Positions 8,154 through 17,431 are shown, counted from the stretch's first letter. The stretch is DNA of 64,000 bases from Oscillospiraceae bacterium (GCA_015064885.1 SVRJ01000007.1:1-64000); one strand, 5' to 3'. Notes: a model not told the origin generated them from the sequence alone. Numbers and translations: made by a program.

Positions 8154-8465
8154 TCAGATGAATCTTTCAACTATGAAAACTATGATGCACGCCCCTGCCG
8201 CAACTACAATGAGACTTTGCTCAAAATATGCAAGGAGAAGAGCTACACACAGACCTGCAGCAGCCGACGCAACAGACGACGTCGAGTACAGTATGGCGGG
8301 CACTGTCATTGCCGCAAGTACAGCGTACGGGATGTAGTGGAAAAACGATTTGAGAAATCTGCTTTTTATCTTTTTACGAAAAAGCACTAAGGGAAGCATA
8401 CGTACAAGATAAGTTATCCCCGCCATGCAGATAAGACAGATGAAAAAGTATTTTATATCACTCAT
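8154..8465 (-). CDS. azlD: AzlD-type branched-chain amino acid exporter subunit
   Basis: Small membrane protein of 103 residues with about four helices, matching the AzlD partner of AzlC (ITYLVRMLPLVLFRKKIKSRF, FFHYIPYAVLAAMTVPAIL). With AzlC it is expected to export branched-chain amino acids or their analogues. The ATG at 8465 is chosen because it overlaps the azlC stop by 8 bases and is preceded by GGAGGAGG, giving coupled translation. The upstream ATG at 8501 would extend into azlC with an atypical Arg-rich tail. Confidence 0.88.
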   Translation of the reverse strand: MSDIKYFFICLICMAGITYLVRMLPLVLFRKKIKSRFLKSFFHYIPYAVLAAMTVPAILYSTSSVASAAAGLCVALLLAYFEQSLIVVAAGACIIVFIVERFI

Positions 8466-9180
8466 CCTCCTCCACCTCCTTGATCGGGCATATAAGCGCA
8501 AAGATCGCAGAAACGAGAACAGCGCATATTATTATCGAGAAGCCTTCAGAGATAAAGCCCGAAAGAGGAGTGTACTTTATCAGACAGCTGACAGTTGCCG
8601 CGGAAAGTATAACTCCGAGTACGGGAAGGCTTTTCTTTGCTACGGGAATTATTATTGCAACGAACATTCCGTATATTGCTATGCCAAGACAGGATATAAG
8701 AGCTGCCGGAAGTATTTCACCGAGAAGCGCTCCGCACAGAGTACCGAGGCTCCATCCGATATACGGCAGTATAGCGAGAGAGTACATGTATTTACGGCCT
8801 ATGCTCCTCTTACTTGATGAAACCGCAAAGATCTCGTCGGTTATAAAAAAGGATATTAAAAATCTGTCTGCCGTTTTTACAGAAGCGTCTGTCTTTTGAG
8901 AAAGAGAGAGAGACATCAGTGCATATCTCAGATTTATAACGAGCTGGGAAAGTGCGATCTCGAGAAAAGGAGCCCCGAGAGACATCAGCGTTACACCCGC
9001 AAGCTGACCTGCGGACGTAAGATTTGTCATAGAGATCAGTAGTGCCTGAAGCGCGGAGAGACCTCCGTTTACCGAAAATATTCCGAAGGCAAAGGATACG
9101 GGAAAGTACCCAAGTCCTATAGGCAGTCCGTCATGGAGGGCCGAGAGAAATTCAGTGTTTTTATTTTTTGTGTGTCGCAT
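8458..9180 (-). CDS. azlC: AzlC-type branched-chain amino acid exporter subunit
   Basis: Membrane protein of 240 residues with about seven or eight helices. The motif GLPIGLGYFPVSFAFGIF near residue 18 and the segment SMTNLTSAGQLAGV are typical of AzlC, the large subunit of the AzlCD amino acid exporter. It has its own consensus promoter and is translated together with azlD. No Lrp/AzlB-type regulator lies nearby. Confidence 0.9.
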   Translation of the reverse strand: MRHTKNKNTEFLSALHDGLPIGLGYFPVSFAFGIFSVNGGLSALQALLISMTNLTSAGQLAGVTLMSLGAPFLEIALSQLVINLRYALMSLSLSQKTDASVKTADRFLISFFITDEIFAVSSSKRSIGRKYMYSLAILPYIGWSLGTLCGALLGEILPAALISCLGIAIYGMFVAIIIPVAKKSLPVLGVILSAATVSCLIKYTPLSGFISEGFSIIICAVLVSAIFALICPIKEVEEDE

Positions 9181-9217
9181 GGTAAACCTTAAACGATAAT
9201 GTTATTATTAATTATAA

Positions 9218-9246
9218 ATTATATCACCGATCTTAGGATTTGTCAA
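9218..9246 (-). promoter_or_regulatory. Sigma-A promoter of azlCD
   Basis: TTGACA (9241-9246), 17-base spacer, TATAAT (9218-9223), reading toward azlC. Confidence 0.85.
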
Positions 9247-9305
9247 TGCTTTTTTTGCTTTGAATTATAAAATAATTTTTTATGTGTATTTTTCTTTGTA
9301 ATCAC

Positions 9306-9334
9306 TTGCTTTATTTTGTGGGTTGTGGTATAAT
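9306..9334 (+). promoter_or_regulatory. Extended -10 promoter of the phosphatase gene
   Basis: TGGTATAAT ending at 9334 (extended -10) with a weak TTGCTT at 9306-9311, spacer 17. Confidence 0.65.
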
Positions 9335-9366
9335 GTAAATATCAAATAAAAATCCCGGAGATGTTT

Positions 9367-9840
9367 ATGAAAATAATGTTTGTCTGCCACGGAAATATCT
9401 GCAGATCTCCTATGGCTGAATTTATATTCATGCATATGGTATATGAAAAGCGTATGGGATGCCGTTTTTCCGTTTCGTCAAGTGCGACCAGTGACGAGGA
9501 AATATCGGGAGGAGTAGGAAATCCCATATATCCGCCAGCAAAGGCCGAGCTTAAAAAGCACGGAATATACTGCGATGGAAAATACGCGGTTCAGCTGCAG
9601 AAAGAGGATTATGCAAACTACGATCTCTTTGTCGGAATGGACAGTGAGAATATAAGAAATATGCACCGCATTTTCGGCGGAGATCCCGATTCGAAAATAT
9701 ATAAGCTGCTTTCCTTTGCCGGAAGCGACAGAGACGTTTCCGACCCGTGGTATACGGGAAGATTTGACGTAGCATACAGAGATATATACGAGGGGTGCAA
9801 AGCGCTTTTTGATTCTCTCGCCACGAAAGCGTTTTGTTGA
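9367..9840 (+). CDS. Low-molecular-weight protein-tyrosine phosphatase
   Basis: Cytoplasmic phosphatase of 157 residues. The P-loop CHGNICRS near the N-terminus holds the catalytic Cys and Arg of the C-x5-R motif, and SDPWYTG near residue 125 holds the general-acid Asp. Its target is probably a protein phosphotyrosine or a low-molecular-weight phosphate. GGAG touches the ATG at 9361 but is well spaced from the ATG at 9367, so I start there. The next gene follows after 17 bases. Confidence 0.9.
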   Translation: MKIMFVCHGNICRSPMAEFIFMHMVYEKRMGCRFSVSSSATSDEEISGGVGNPIYPPAKAELKKHGIYCDGKYAVQLQKEDYANYDLFVGMDSENIRNMHRIFGGDPDSKIYKLLSFAGSDRDVSDPWYTGRFDVAYRDIYEGCKALFDSLATKAFC

Positions 9841-9857
9841 ATATAGGAGGGATAAGT

Positions 9858-10646
9858 ATGAGAAATGACAAGCTTTGCTTTTCAACGCTCGGATGTACAG
9901 AATATTCGATATCCGAGGTCATAGAGCTGTCAAAAAGATTTTCGGTAGGGGCAATAGAACTGCGCGGCCTTTGCGGAAGGATGAACGTGTATGAGTGCGA
10001 AGATTTTTTGCCTGAAAATATAGATTCTACCCTGAAAAGATTTTCGGATGCGGGTATATCCTTCCCGGTTCTCGGTACGTCGGTATCATGTCACGAGGTG
10101 TTTGAGGGTAAGCGAAAGCTCGAAGACACTTTGAAGGATATAGCCTTTGCGAGAAAAATAGGAGCAAAATATATACGCGTTTTCGGGAACAAAAAGACAA
10201 AGTCCTGCTCATCCACCGAGGTTGCATCGGTTCTTTCCGGACTGTGCGCACTTGCAAAGCCTTACGGGATAAGCGTTTTGCTCGAGGTACACGGAGACTA
10301 TAACACTGTCGGGATGCTCTCTCCGATACTTTCCATGCTTTCCGCTACCGAAAATTTCGGTCTTATCTGGGATATATGCCATACAGATGCCGTTTACGCA
10401 GACGGATGGGAAGAATTTTATCTTGCGGTAAAACCTTTTATAAAGCATATACACGTGAAGGACAGATGCCGCGAGACTATGAAGCTCATGCCCCTCGGAA
10501 AAGGAGATATACCGATAAAGGCAATAACCGACCGCCTTACAGCAGACGGATTCGAGGGATATATTTCTCTTGAATGGGAAAGGAAATGGCATCCCGAGCT
10601 TTCTACGATAGAGGACGCGCTCTCCGATTTTACTGAAATGCTTTGA
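9858..10646 (+). CDS. Sugar phosphate isomerase/epimerase (xylose-isomerase-like TIM barrel)
   Basis: Protein of 262 residues of the AP-endonuclease-2-like TIM-barrel family. Landmarks are LLEVHGDYN, GLIWDICHTDAV, IKHIHVKD and GYISLEWERKW, which supply the Glu, Asp, His and Glu metal ligands seen in the family. Start 9858 follows AGGAGG by 7 bases; an ATG at 9834 overlaps the phosphatase gene and has no such site. Likely acts on a sugar or inositol derivative; the substrate is unknown. A terminator follows. Confidence 0.8.
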   Translation: MRNDKLCFSTLGCTEYSISEVIELSKRFSVGAIELRGLCGRMNVYECEDFLPENIDSTLKRFSDAGISFPVLGTSVSCHEVFEGKRKLEDTLKDIAFARKIGAKYIRVFGNKKTKSCSSTEVASVLSGLCALAKPYGISVLLEVHGDYNTVGMLSPILSMLSATENFGLIWDICHTDAVYADGWEEFYLAVKPFIKHIHVKDRCRETMKLMPLGKGDIPIKAITDRLTADGFEGYISLEWERKWHPELSTIEDALSDFTEML

Positions 10647-10713
10647 TATTTACGCAAACAAAAGCAACAGCTATCGTCTACGCGTATCTCGGGAAATTTA
10701 AATCTCTTTACGT

Positions 10714-10747
10714 AAGAGCGTCTGCATTCGGACGCTCTTCCTTTTTT
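10714..10747 (+). terminator. Rho-independent terminator
   Basis: AAGAGCGTC/GACGCTCTT stem with an 8-base loop, followed by CCTTTTTTT, after the epimerase gene. Confidence 0.88.
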
Positions 10748-10801
10748 TGCTCACCGTTTGGACAAATGTTGTTATAATTTGATAAAGTATTGTCACATCT
10801 A

Positions 10802-10830
10802 TTGACAAAAGGATATTGGCGTGGTAAAAT
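10802..10830 (+). promoter_or_regulatory. Promoter of the amino-sugar operon
   Basis: TTGACA (10802-10807), 17-base spacer, TAAAAT (10825-10830) with TGG before the -10. A second possible -10 (TTATAAT) lies near 10771-10777. Confidence 0.8.
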
Positions 10831-10870
10831 ATAAACGTAAATATTTTTATAAAGAAGGAGACTGTTTGGT

Positions 10871-11734
10871 ATGAGTAAGGTGTTTTTTTCAAGAGATATT
10901 TCTCCCGAGAAGGTGCTTGAGCTCTATAAGCTTACCGGCAAATATCTTACCGGTAACGTTGCCGTTAAGGTGCATTCCGGAGAGAAGGGAAATCAGAATT
11001 TTTTAAGGCCGGATTTCTGGAAGCCGATGATAGATTTTGTCGGTGGAACGGTTACCGAATGTAATACGGCATACGAGGGACAAAGAAATACTACCGAGAA
11101 GCATATGGCTCTTATAAAGGAGCATGGCTGGAGTGATCTTTTTCCTTTTGATCTTCTCGATGCGGAGGGGCCGGATCTTGAGCTTGATATTCCGAACGGT
11201 AAGGTAATAAAGAAAAACTACGTTGGAAAGAACACGTCGAAATATGATTCAATGCTTGTGCTTTCGCACTTTAAAGGCCATCCCATGGGAGGCTACGGAG
11301 GAGCGATAAAACAGCTTTCGATAGGAGTTGCTTCATCATTCGGTAAGGCGTATATTCACGGAGCGGGTGTTCCCGAAAATATTTGGACTGCCGATCACGA
11401 TCTGTTCCTTGAATCAATGGCAGACGCCGCTTCATCTGTCGTTGAGCTTTTTAAGGGTAATATAGTTTATATCAACGTGATGAAAAATCTCTCTGTAGAC
11501 TGCGATTGTTGTGCGGTTGCCGAGGATCCCTGCATGAAGGATATCGGTATACTCGCATCCACAGACCCTATAGCAATAGATCAGGCGTGCATAGATCTCG
11601 TTTACGCATCAAAGGACAGAGGCAGAGATCATCTTGTAAAGCGAATAGAATCAAGAAACGGAATACACACGATAGAAGCGGCGGCAGATCTGGGATACGG
11701 ATCAAGAGAATATGAGCTTATTGAAATAGAGTAA
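10871..11734 (+). CDS. DUF362 domain protein without ferredoxin domain
   Basis: Protein of 287 residues matching DUF362 (AVKVHSGEKGNQNFLRP, TECNTAYEGQR, LVLSHFKGHPMGGYGGAIK, IGVASSFGKA). Many DUF362 proteins contain a 4Fe-4S ferredoxin pair; this one does not. It keeps a compact cysteine group DCDCCAVAEDPC near residue 215 that could hold a metal or cluster. It is the first gene of the operon with AAGGAG upstream, and the SIS gene follows after 9 bases. The biochemical role is unknown. Confidence 0.8.
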   Translation: MSKVFFSRDISPEKVLELYKLTGKYLTGNVAVKVHSGEKGNQNFLRPDFWKPMIDFVGGTVTECNTAYEGQRNTTEKHMALIKEHGWSDLFPFDLLDAEGPDLELDIPNGKVIKKNYVGKNTSKYDSMLVLSHFKGHPMGGYGGAIKQLSIGVASSFGKAYIHGAGVPENIWTADHDLFLESMADAASSVVELFKGNIVYINVMKNLSVDCDCCAVAEDPCMKDIGILASTDPIAIDQACIDLVYASKDRGRDHLVKRIESRNGIHTIEAAADLGYGSREYELIEIE

Positions 11735-11743
11735 GGTGAAAAA

Positions 11744-12478
11744 ATGAATATCTCAAATGAATATCTGAAAAAGCTTTCGGCCCTTATAGACGAAGTAGCT
11801 GAAAAGGAAGAAAAAAATATAGACGCCGCAATCAAGGCCTGCTTTGAGTCTCTGAAAAACGGAAAGATGCTGTACACCTTCGGTACAGGTCATTCCCATC
11901 TTCTTGCCGAAGAGATATTTTACAGAGCGGGCGGGCTTGTAAGGGTGTATCCTATACTTGATGAAGGATTGATGCTTCATGCGGGAGCGGCAAAGAGTAC
12001 AACTCTTGAAAGACTTGAGGGCTATGCCGGGGTGCTTGCCGAGCATTATGCGCTCGAAGAGGGAAGCACGCTTCTTATCTTTTCAAATTCGGGAAGAAAT
12101 GCCGTTACCGTAGAAATGGTCCTTGAAGCGAAGAAGAGAGGACTTACCGTAATCGCAATAACAAACATGACTCATACGTCTGCCGCAGCATCCAGACACA
12201 GCTCGGGGAAAAAGCTTTGCGACGTTGCGGATATCGTAATTGATAATCACGGATGCTACGGAGACGCTTCGATGGAGATCGGAGAGCTTCGCGTGTCACC
12301 TACCTCGACGTCTGTCGGGGCGGCTATCCTTCAAGCGATAGTGTGCGGAGTTGTAAAGGCGGCAAGCGAAGAAGGCGTAGATATTGAAGTCTTTTCAAGC
12401 AGTAATATAGACGGGGGAGACGCTATCAATCAAGCACATATCAATAATTTCACGGAAAAAATAAGACCTCTTTGGTGA
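11744..12478 (+). CDS. SIS-domain sugar-phosphate binding protein (UPF0309-like)
   Basis: Cytoplasmic protein of 244 residues with a single SIS domain (GTGHSHLLAEEIFYRAGG, IFSNSGRNAVTVEMVLEAK, TNMTHTSAAASRHSSGKKL), the fold that binds phosphosugars in isomerases and regulators. It resembles the UPF0309/YckG-like group rather than GlmS or MurQ. Placed between DUF362 and a ceramidase-like gene and upstream of a GlcNAc-kinase-like gene, it probably handles an amino-sugar phosphate. The reaction cannot be named. Confidence 0.82.
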   Translation: MNISNEYLKKLSALIDEVAEKEEKNIDAAIKACFESLKNGKMLYTFGTGHSHLLAEEIFYRAGGLVRVYPILDEGLMLHAGAAKSTTLERLEGYAGVLAEHYALEEGSTLLIFSNSGRNAVTVEMVLEAKKRGLTVIAITNMTHTSAAASRHSSGKKLCDVADIVIDNHGCYGDASMEIGELRVSPTSTSVGAAILQAIVCGVVKAASEEGVDIEVFSSSNIDGGDAINQAHINNFTEKIRPLW

Positions 12479-12500
12479 AGCATGAAGAAAGGAAAACGAA

Positions 12501-13829
12501 ATGGAAAAAACGAAATTACTTTGCGGATATGCAGATATGGAGATAACCCCGAAAAGACATGTTTATCTTGACGGATTTGCCGCAAGAAGCGAACCGTCGG
12601 TGGGGGTAAGAGATCCTCTTTATGCGAAGGCTCTTATGCTGAAGGATGCTTTCGGTACAGAATGCCTGATCCTTGTTTTTGACGTTCTTGGATTTGATGC
12701 CTGTCTTTCGAAAAAAATAAGAGACGCGGCATTATCAGCGTCAGGTCTTTCCGACGAAAACATTATGATACTTTCCACACACACTCACTCGGGACTTGCA
12801 TCGGGGGGGCTGTATGCACTTCCTAAGGACGAAGAGCATTGGACTGACGTAGTTTGCCGCATCGGAGACCTTGTTGACAGAGCGAGAAAAGATCAAAGAG
12901 AAGTATCACTGAGTCTTGACGAGGCTGAGATAAAGATAGGAATGAACCGCCGCGCTATTGTGGACGGTAAGGTCGTTATAGGAATGAATCCTGATAAAAT
13001 GAGAGACGATTCGCTTCGTATCCTCAGCTTTTCTTCGGGAGATAAGACTGTAGGAGCGCTTGCCAATACCTCCTGCCACCCTGTAAATCTTTCCGCCGCA
13101 AACATGCGTGTATCTGCCGATTATCCCTCCGCGCTTCACGCATATGCAAGGGAGAAAGAAGATTTCTTTGCAATTTTCACTAACAGTGCTTGTGGAAATA
13201 TCAACCCTCTGCGCCCGTACGGCGATGACGAGGAAGCAAACGTCACTGCGTGCGGAAACGAGGTCGTAAAAACACTCGAGAACGTTCTTATGAAAAACGC
13301 GGGCAAGACGTCCTCGTATATTAAGATAAGCTGCTATGCAAAGGATGCGCTTCTTCCTCTTCAAAGAACGTATGATGAGTCTACACTTAAAGAGAAATAT
13401 GAATATTGGAACCACCGCAAGCTTAACGATACGGATAAAAACAGCGTTTACAGAGCAACGGTGTATTCTAATTGGTACGCTATACAGCTCGCGGAAATAG
13501 CAGAGAATAAAGATCCGTCGGTAAATGCAAGAGTCCGTCTGTTTGAGCTTGGAGACGTTGCAATACTCTCACTTCCGTTTGAGACTTTTGTTGAGACCAG
13601 GAAGGCACTTTGTGACGCATATACTGAGATAACGGGTAAGAGACTTATCGTTTGCGGATGTGCGGACAGAGTTTTCGCATATCTGCCCGATCCCTTATCG
13701 CTTTCAGAGGGCGGATACGAGACAGAAGGCGCGTGCGCATGGTACGCAGTTCCGGGAAAATATACACAAAATTCAGAGCCGGCACTTGTTTTTGCGTGCA
13801 AAGAGCTTTTTGCCGAGACGGTAAAATAA
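12501..13829 (+). CDS. Cytoplasmic neutral/alkaline ceramidase-family hydrolase
   Basis: Protein of 442 residues matching the N-terminal domain of neutral ceramidases (GYADMEITPK, STHTHSGLASGG, NTSCHPVNLSA, TNSACGNINP). These motifs provide the His residues for the catalytic zinc and the Ser-containing NSACGNINP active site. It lacks a signal peptide and the C-terminal Ig-like domain of true ceramidases. An amidase acting on an N-acylated amino sugar or similar amide fits the operon better, which is inference. Confidence 0.75.
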   Translation: MEKTKLLCGYADMEITPKRHVYLDGFAARSEPSVGVRDPLYAKALMLKDAFGTECLILVFDVLGFDACLSKKIRDAALSASGLSDENIMILSTHTHSGLASGGLYALPKDEEHWTDVVCRIGDLVDRARKDQREVSLSLDEAEIKIGMNRRAIVDGKVVIGMNPDKMRDDSLRILSFSSGDKTVGALANTSCHPVNLSAANMRVSADYPSALHAYAREKEDFFAIFTNSACGNINPLRPYGDDEEANVTACGNEVVKTLENVLMKNAGKTSSYIKISCYAKDALLPLQRTYDESTLKEKYEYWNHRKLNDTDKNSVYRATVYSNWYAIQLAEIAENKDPSVNARVRLFELGDVAILSLPFETFVETRKALCDAYTEITGKRLIVCGCADRVFAYLPDPLSLSEGGYETEGACAWYAVPGKYTQNSEPALVFACKELFAETVK

Positions 13830-13833
13830 CAGT

Positions 13834-14781
13834 ATGAGAAAATATTACGTAGGAATAGACGGCGGCGGAACCTATACGAAGGCGGTCGTCGTATCACGCG
13901 ACGGTGAGCTTATATTCCGTACCGCAGGGGAAACCGTAAATTTTTGTGCCGTAAGATTTGATACCGCACGAAAAAATCTTGAGGACGTGATCACCCGTAT
14001 AACCGAGGTGATCCCGGAGGAAGAGATCGCACACGTTTTTATCGGCTGTTCGGCTCTTGAATCAAAGGCGGATGCTGATACTACGAAAAGGCTTATGGGC
14101 AGATATTCAAATATATCCGCCGATATGGACAGTGACCTGTACGTTGCGCTCTACGGACATTCCTTTGGAAAGCAGGGAGCGATGATAGTAAGCGGGACCG
14201 GCTCTATGGGCGTCGCTATTACCGAAAACGGCTCGATCATAACGTGCGGTGGCTGGGGATATGCCTTCGGAGACGAAGGAAGCGCATATTATATTGCGGT
14301 GGAAGGTCTCAGATACGCTTCTAAAATGGCGGACGGCAGAGAAGAGAAAACAAAGCTTTACTATGCCGCACTCAAGCATTACGGAGTGGACGACCTCTAT
14401 AAAATAATAGATGCTCTATATCTTCCCGAATACTCAAGAAATAAGGTTGCGGACTTTTCCAAGGTAGTGGCACAGTGCGCAGATGAGGGAGACAGCATAT
14501 GCGAGAGCATTCTTGATAATGCCGCGCGAGAGCTGTGCTCGCTTTCTTCCGCACTTTTGCGCCGATCCGGAAAATATGATACTATCGCAGTATACGGCGG
14601 AGTCCTTCAGAACAACCGATACGTTCTTTCAAGGCTTACCGAGTACCTTTCAGAAGAATTCCCCGGAATATCTGTAGTACCTCCCGCAGCACTGCCGGAG
14701 TTCGGAGCTGTGGCGGCGGCTATGAACGCTGACGGAATACTTAACGAGACTTTAATAAAAAAACTTTGTATACTAAAATAA
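13834..14781 (+). CDS. BadF/BadG-type ATPase, N-acetylglucosamine kinase-like
   Basis: ASKHA-fold kinase of 315 residues. The phosphate-binding motif GIDGGGTYTKAVV starts at residue 6, MIVSGTGSMGVAI lies near 115, and WGYAFGDEGSAYYI follows. This order is typical of eukaryote-like GlcNAc kinases found in bacteria. It likely phosphorylates GlcNAc or a related amino sugar released by the GH84 enzyme encoded next. It begins 4 bases after the previous stop. Confidence 0.82.
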   Translation: MRKYYVGIDGGGTYTKAVVVSRDGELIFRTAGETVNFCAVRFDTARKNLEDVITRITEVIPEEEIAHVFIGCSALESKADADTTKRLMGRYSNISADMDSDLYVALYGHSFGKQGAMIVSGTGSMGVAITENGSIITCGGWGYAFGDEGSAYYIAVEGLRYASKMADGREEKTKLYYAALKHYGVDDLYKIIDALYLPEYSRNKVADFSKVVAQCADEGDSICESILDNAARELCSLSSALLRRSGKYDTIAVYGGVLQNNRYVLSRLTEYLSEEFPGISVVPPAALPEFGAVAAAMNADGILNETLIKKLCILK

Positions 14782-14808
14782 CTAAAAAACAAATACAAGG
14801 AGATTGAT

Positions 14809-16392
14809 ATGAGATACGTATATCCTAAACTCAAAAAGATCGACAGCAGAGACGGAGAGTGCCTCTGCAGGGTAAAGCTTTCAGGCGATATCGAAAGAAT
14901 AGCAAAGCAGGTCGGACTTGACTTCGGTACTCACGATACTCCCACCCACACGCTTACACTTGAACCTCTTTCCGCATACGGTGAGAGCGTGTATTCAAAC
15001 GAGCAGTTCGCTGCCGCAATAACCGAGAATACAATAACCTTGTATGCCGATACGGAAAGAACGGCTTCATACGCACTTAAGCGCGTATATGAAATGCAAA
15101 AATACGGTAAGATAAAGATGGGTAAGTTCAGAGACTGGCCCTCTACTCCCAGACGAGGAATAATCGAAGGCTTTTACGGAAAGCCTTGGTCGCTTGAGCA
15201 GGAGGTAGACGCTATACATAACCTTTGGGAAAACGGAATGAATACGTATATTTACAGCCCGAAGGACGACGAGTACCACAGAGCAAAATGGAGCGAGCTC
15301 TATCCTGAAGATAAGCTTACAAATCTTCTCACACTTCTTCACACGTGTGATAAGAACTACGTTGATTTCTATTATATGCTAGCACCGGGTCTTTCAATAA
15401 AATATTCTTCCGAATCTGATTTCGATCTTCTTATGAGGAAGTACCGTCAGATATACGATCTCGGTGTCCGCCACCTCGGACTCCTTCTTGACGATATTCC
15501 GAAAGAGCTTATTCACGATGAGGATAAAGAGAAATATACCGATTACTGCGAGGCGCATATAGAACTTTGTCTTAAGGCTTATAACGCGCTCAAGGAGATA
15601 GATCCCACAGTTTCCTTTACGATCTGCCCCACTGTCTATAGAGGCGATACCGCTCAGGATTATATAGTGCGTATGGGAAAGGCTATGCCCGAGGACGTAT
15701 CTATTTTCTGGACAGGACCTGCAGTATGCTCGTTTGACCTTACGGAAAATCATACTGCGGCATTTCTTAAAAACACGGGACACAGACCGTTATATTGGGA
15801 TAACTATCCCGTTAACGACTATACAATGCTTCATGAAATGCATATCGAGCCGATACGCTTCAGAGATTACGGCCTTGCCAAGCTTTCGGACGGAGTTATA
15901 GCTAACGTTATGGAGTACATGGAAGCCTCGATGCTCTCTGTTATTACGTACGCCCACTTCCTTTGGGAGCCCAACGCATACGATCAGAACAGGAGCTACA
16001 GTGAAGCTATCGAGCAGCGTCTCGGCACAAGCTCTGTTATAGGTGCGCAGATATTTATGGAATTCTGCTATAAGTCTTATATCAGCTACCACTATAATGA
16101 AAAATTCAGCCGCCTCCTTCTTATGAAAGATACTCCTTGTGACATTCTTACCGAATACGCACGCTACTGTAAGCTTGAGCTCGTCAGACTCAGAGACAAC
16201 TGTGAGAACAGAGCCTTCGTAAAGGAAGTCGGACGCTGGCTTGATAAGGCGATCCTCTTCTGTGATATAGTATGCGGCTTCTGCGATAAGAACAAAGACC
16301 GCGCAAAGCTCAGGGAGGAGCTTGAGGCATACCTTGCAGATCCTACCGAGATATGCAGATTTGAGGCAGAGCTCATGCTTGAAAAAATATGA
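14809..16392 (+). CDS. GH84 beta-N-acetylglucosaminidase (hyaluronidase/O-GlcNAcase family)
   Basis: Protein of 527 residues. Residues 1-105 form the alpha/beta GH20b-like N-terminal domain, and the TIM barrel starts at RGIIEGFYG (116-124). LLLDDIP carries the Asp pair (D228, D229) expected to drive substrate-assisted catalysis. DNYPVND and a helical C-terminus follow. It should remove terminal beta-linked GlcNAc from oligosaccharides, glycopeptides or hyaluronan fragments. Unlike secreted GH84 toxins it has no signal peptide or binding modules, so it acts on imported substrates. AAGGAG precedes the start. Confidence 0.9.
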   Translation: MRYVYPKLKKIDSRDGECLCRVKLSGDIERIAKQVGLDFGTHDTPTHTLTLEPLSAYGESVYSNEQFAAAITENTITLYADTERTASYALKRVYEMQKYGKIKMGKFRDWPSTPRRGIIEGFYGKPWSLEQEVDAIHNLWENGMNTYIYSPKDDEYHRAKWSELYPEDKLTNLLTLLHTCDKNYVDFYYMLAPGLSIKYSSESDFDLLMRKYRQIYDLGVRHLGLLLDDIPKELIHDEDKEKYTDYCEAHIELCLKAYNALKEIDPTVSFTICPTVYRGDTAQDYIVRMGKAMPEDVSIFWTGPAVCSFDLTENHTAAFLKNTGHRPLYWDNYPVNDYTMLHEMHIEPIRFRDYGLAKLSDGVIANVMEYMEASMLSVITYAHFLWEPNAYDQNRSYSEAIEQRLGTSSVIGAQIFMEFCYKSYISYHYNEKFSRLLLMKDTPCDILTEYARYCKLELVRLRDNCENRAFVKEVGRWLDKAILFCDIVCGFCDKNKDRAKLREELEAYLADPTEICRFEAELMLEKI

Positions 16393-16410
16393 TCGGAGTG
16401 AAATGTAAAT

Positions 16411-17376
16411 ATGGAATTTGACGTGAAAAACGTAAAAAGATTCGGTGCTGTAGGAAGCGGAAGCGGGGACGATACTGCCGCAATACAGGACGCACTTGAT
16501 TCTTTGAAGGATAGCGGAGGAACCGTTTTCTTTCCGGCAGGTGTATACCCGATAAGTAAGTGCTTGCTTTACTACTCAAATCAGCGTCTCATATTTGAAA
16601 ACGGAGCGGTCCTCATGCGTGCTAATGACAAAATGATGTATATTCTTGCAAACAGTACGACGTCGGATCAGGGCGGATACAGCGCGACGCATAACATTGA
16701 TATCATAGGAGCAACCTTTGACGGAAACGCGGAGATAGACTATAAAGCCACTCTCCTAAATAATAGCCATATGTCAGACCTCAGAGTGAAAAACTGCAAG
16801 TTCAGAAACGGTCATACCTGGCATTTTTATGAGTGTAACAGCAGCAAATACGTACATGTAGACGGATGTATTTTTGAAAATTCGATGAGAGGTACAGTCA
16901 AGTCAGAATACATACAGCTTGACAGCGCGCTTATCGGAGCGTACGGAACTACACCTATAGCTCCCGACGATACCGTCTGCTCGTATATAACTATAAGTAA
17001 TTGCAGATTTGAGTGCTCCGGCTTTTCTCCCGCGATCGGAAACCACTCGCACAAAACACATAACAATATCAAGATATATTCGAATAGCTTTATCGGAGGA
17101 TCGGGAAACAGAGGTAATATAGATCTTATGTCTACCGTTCACTCGCTCGATATCTACGGAAATTCTTTTGAAAATGCGGATAAGGGCGTATGGCATACAG
17201 ATGACCTGCCAGCACCTAAGGATGAAGCGGAAAGGAAAAAATACTTCCAGGACAAGGTCGTATACGACAGAGAGAGACCTTGGTTTGTCCACGGAAACAG
17301 ATTTACAAACGTAAATACCGTTTGCGCAGATGACGTAGTGTCGTTCGGAAATATACTCAACGGAAAACAAATATAA
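16411..17376 (+). CDS. Right-handed beta-helix (pectate-lyase-3-like) protein
   Basis: Protein of 321 residues. The N-terminal motif VKRFGAVGSGSGDDTAAIQD is the hallmark of the pectate_lyase_3 superfamily (polygalacturonase- and tailspike-like). Repeated Asn/Gly strands follow (NIDIIGATFDGNA, LRVKNCKFRNGHTWHF, ITISNCRFECSG, SLDIYGNSFENADKG), forming the coils of a beta-helix. No signal peptide, so a cytoplasmic glycan lyase, epimerase or hydrolase working with the GH84 enzyme is plausible. Activity is not determined by the sequence. Confidence 0.78.
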   Translation: MEFDVKNVKRFGAVGSGSGDDTAAIQDALDSLKDSGGTVFFPAGVYPISKCLLYYSNQRLIFENGAVLMRANDKMMYILANSTTSDQGGYSATHNIDIIGATFDGNAEIDYKATLLNNSHMSDLRVKNCKFRNGHTWHFYECNSSKYVHVDGCIFENSMRGTVKSEYIQLDSALIGAYGTTPIAPDDTVCSYITISNCRFECSGFSPAIGNHSHKTHNNIKIYSNSFIGGSGNRGNIDLMSTVHSLDIYGNSFENADKGVWHTDDLPAPKDEAERKKYFQDKVVYDRERPWFVHGNRFTNVNTVCADDVVSFGNILNGKQI

Positions 17377-17380
17377 AAAA

Positions 17381-17412
17381 TACCGCCGAGGCAAGAAAAA
17401 GTCTCGGCGGTA
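17381..17412 (+). terminator. Intercistronic hairpin
   Basis: TACCGCCGAG/CTCGGCGGTA 10-bp stem between the beta-helix and aminotransferase genes. There is no T-run after it, so it may act as a 3'-end stabiliser or partial terminator. Confidence 0.55.
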
Positions 17413-17431
17413 ATTAAAAGTGAGGAAATAA

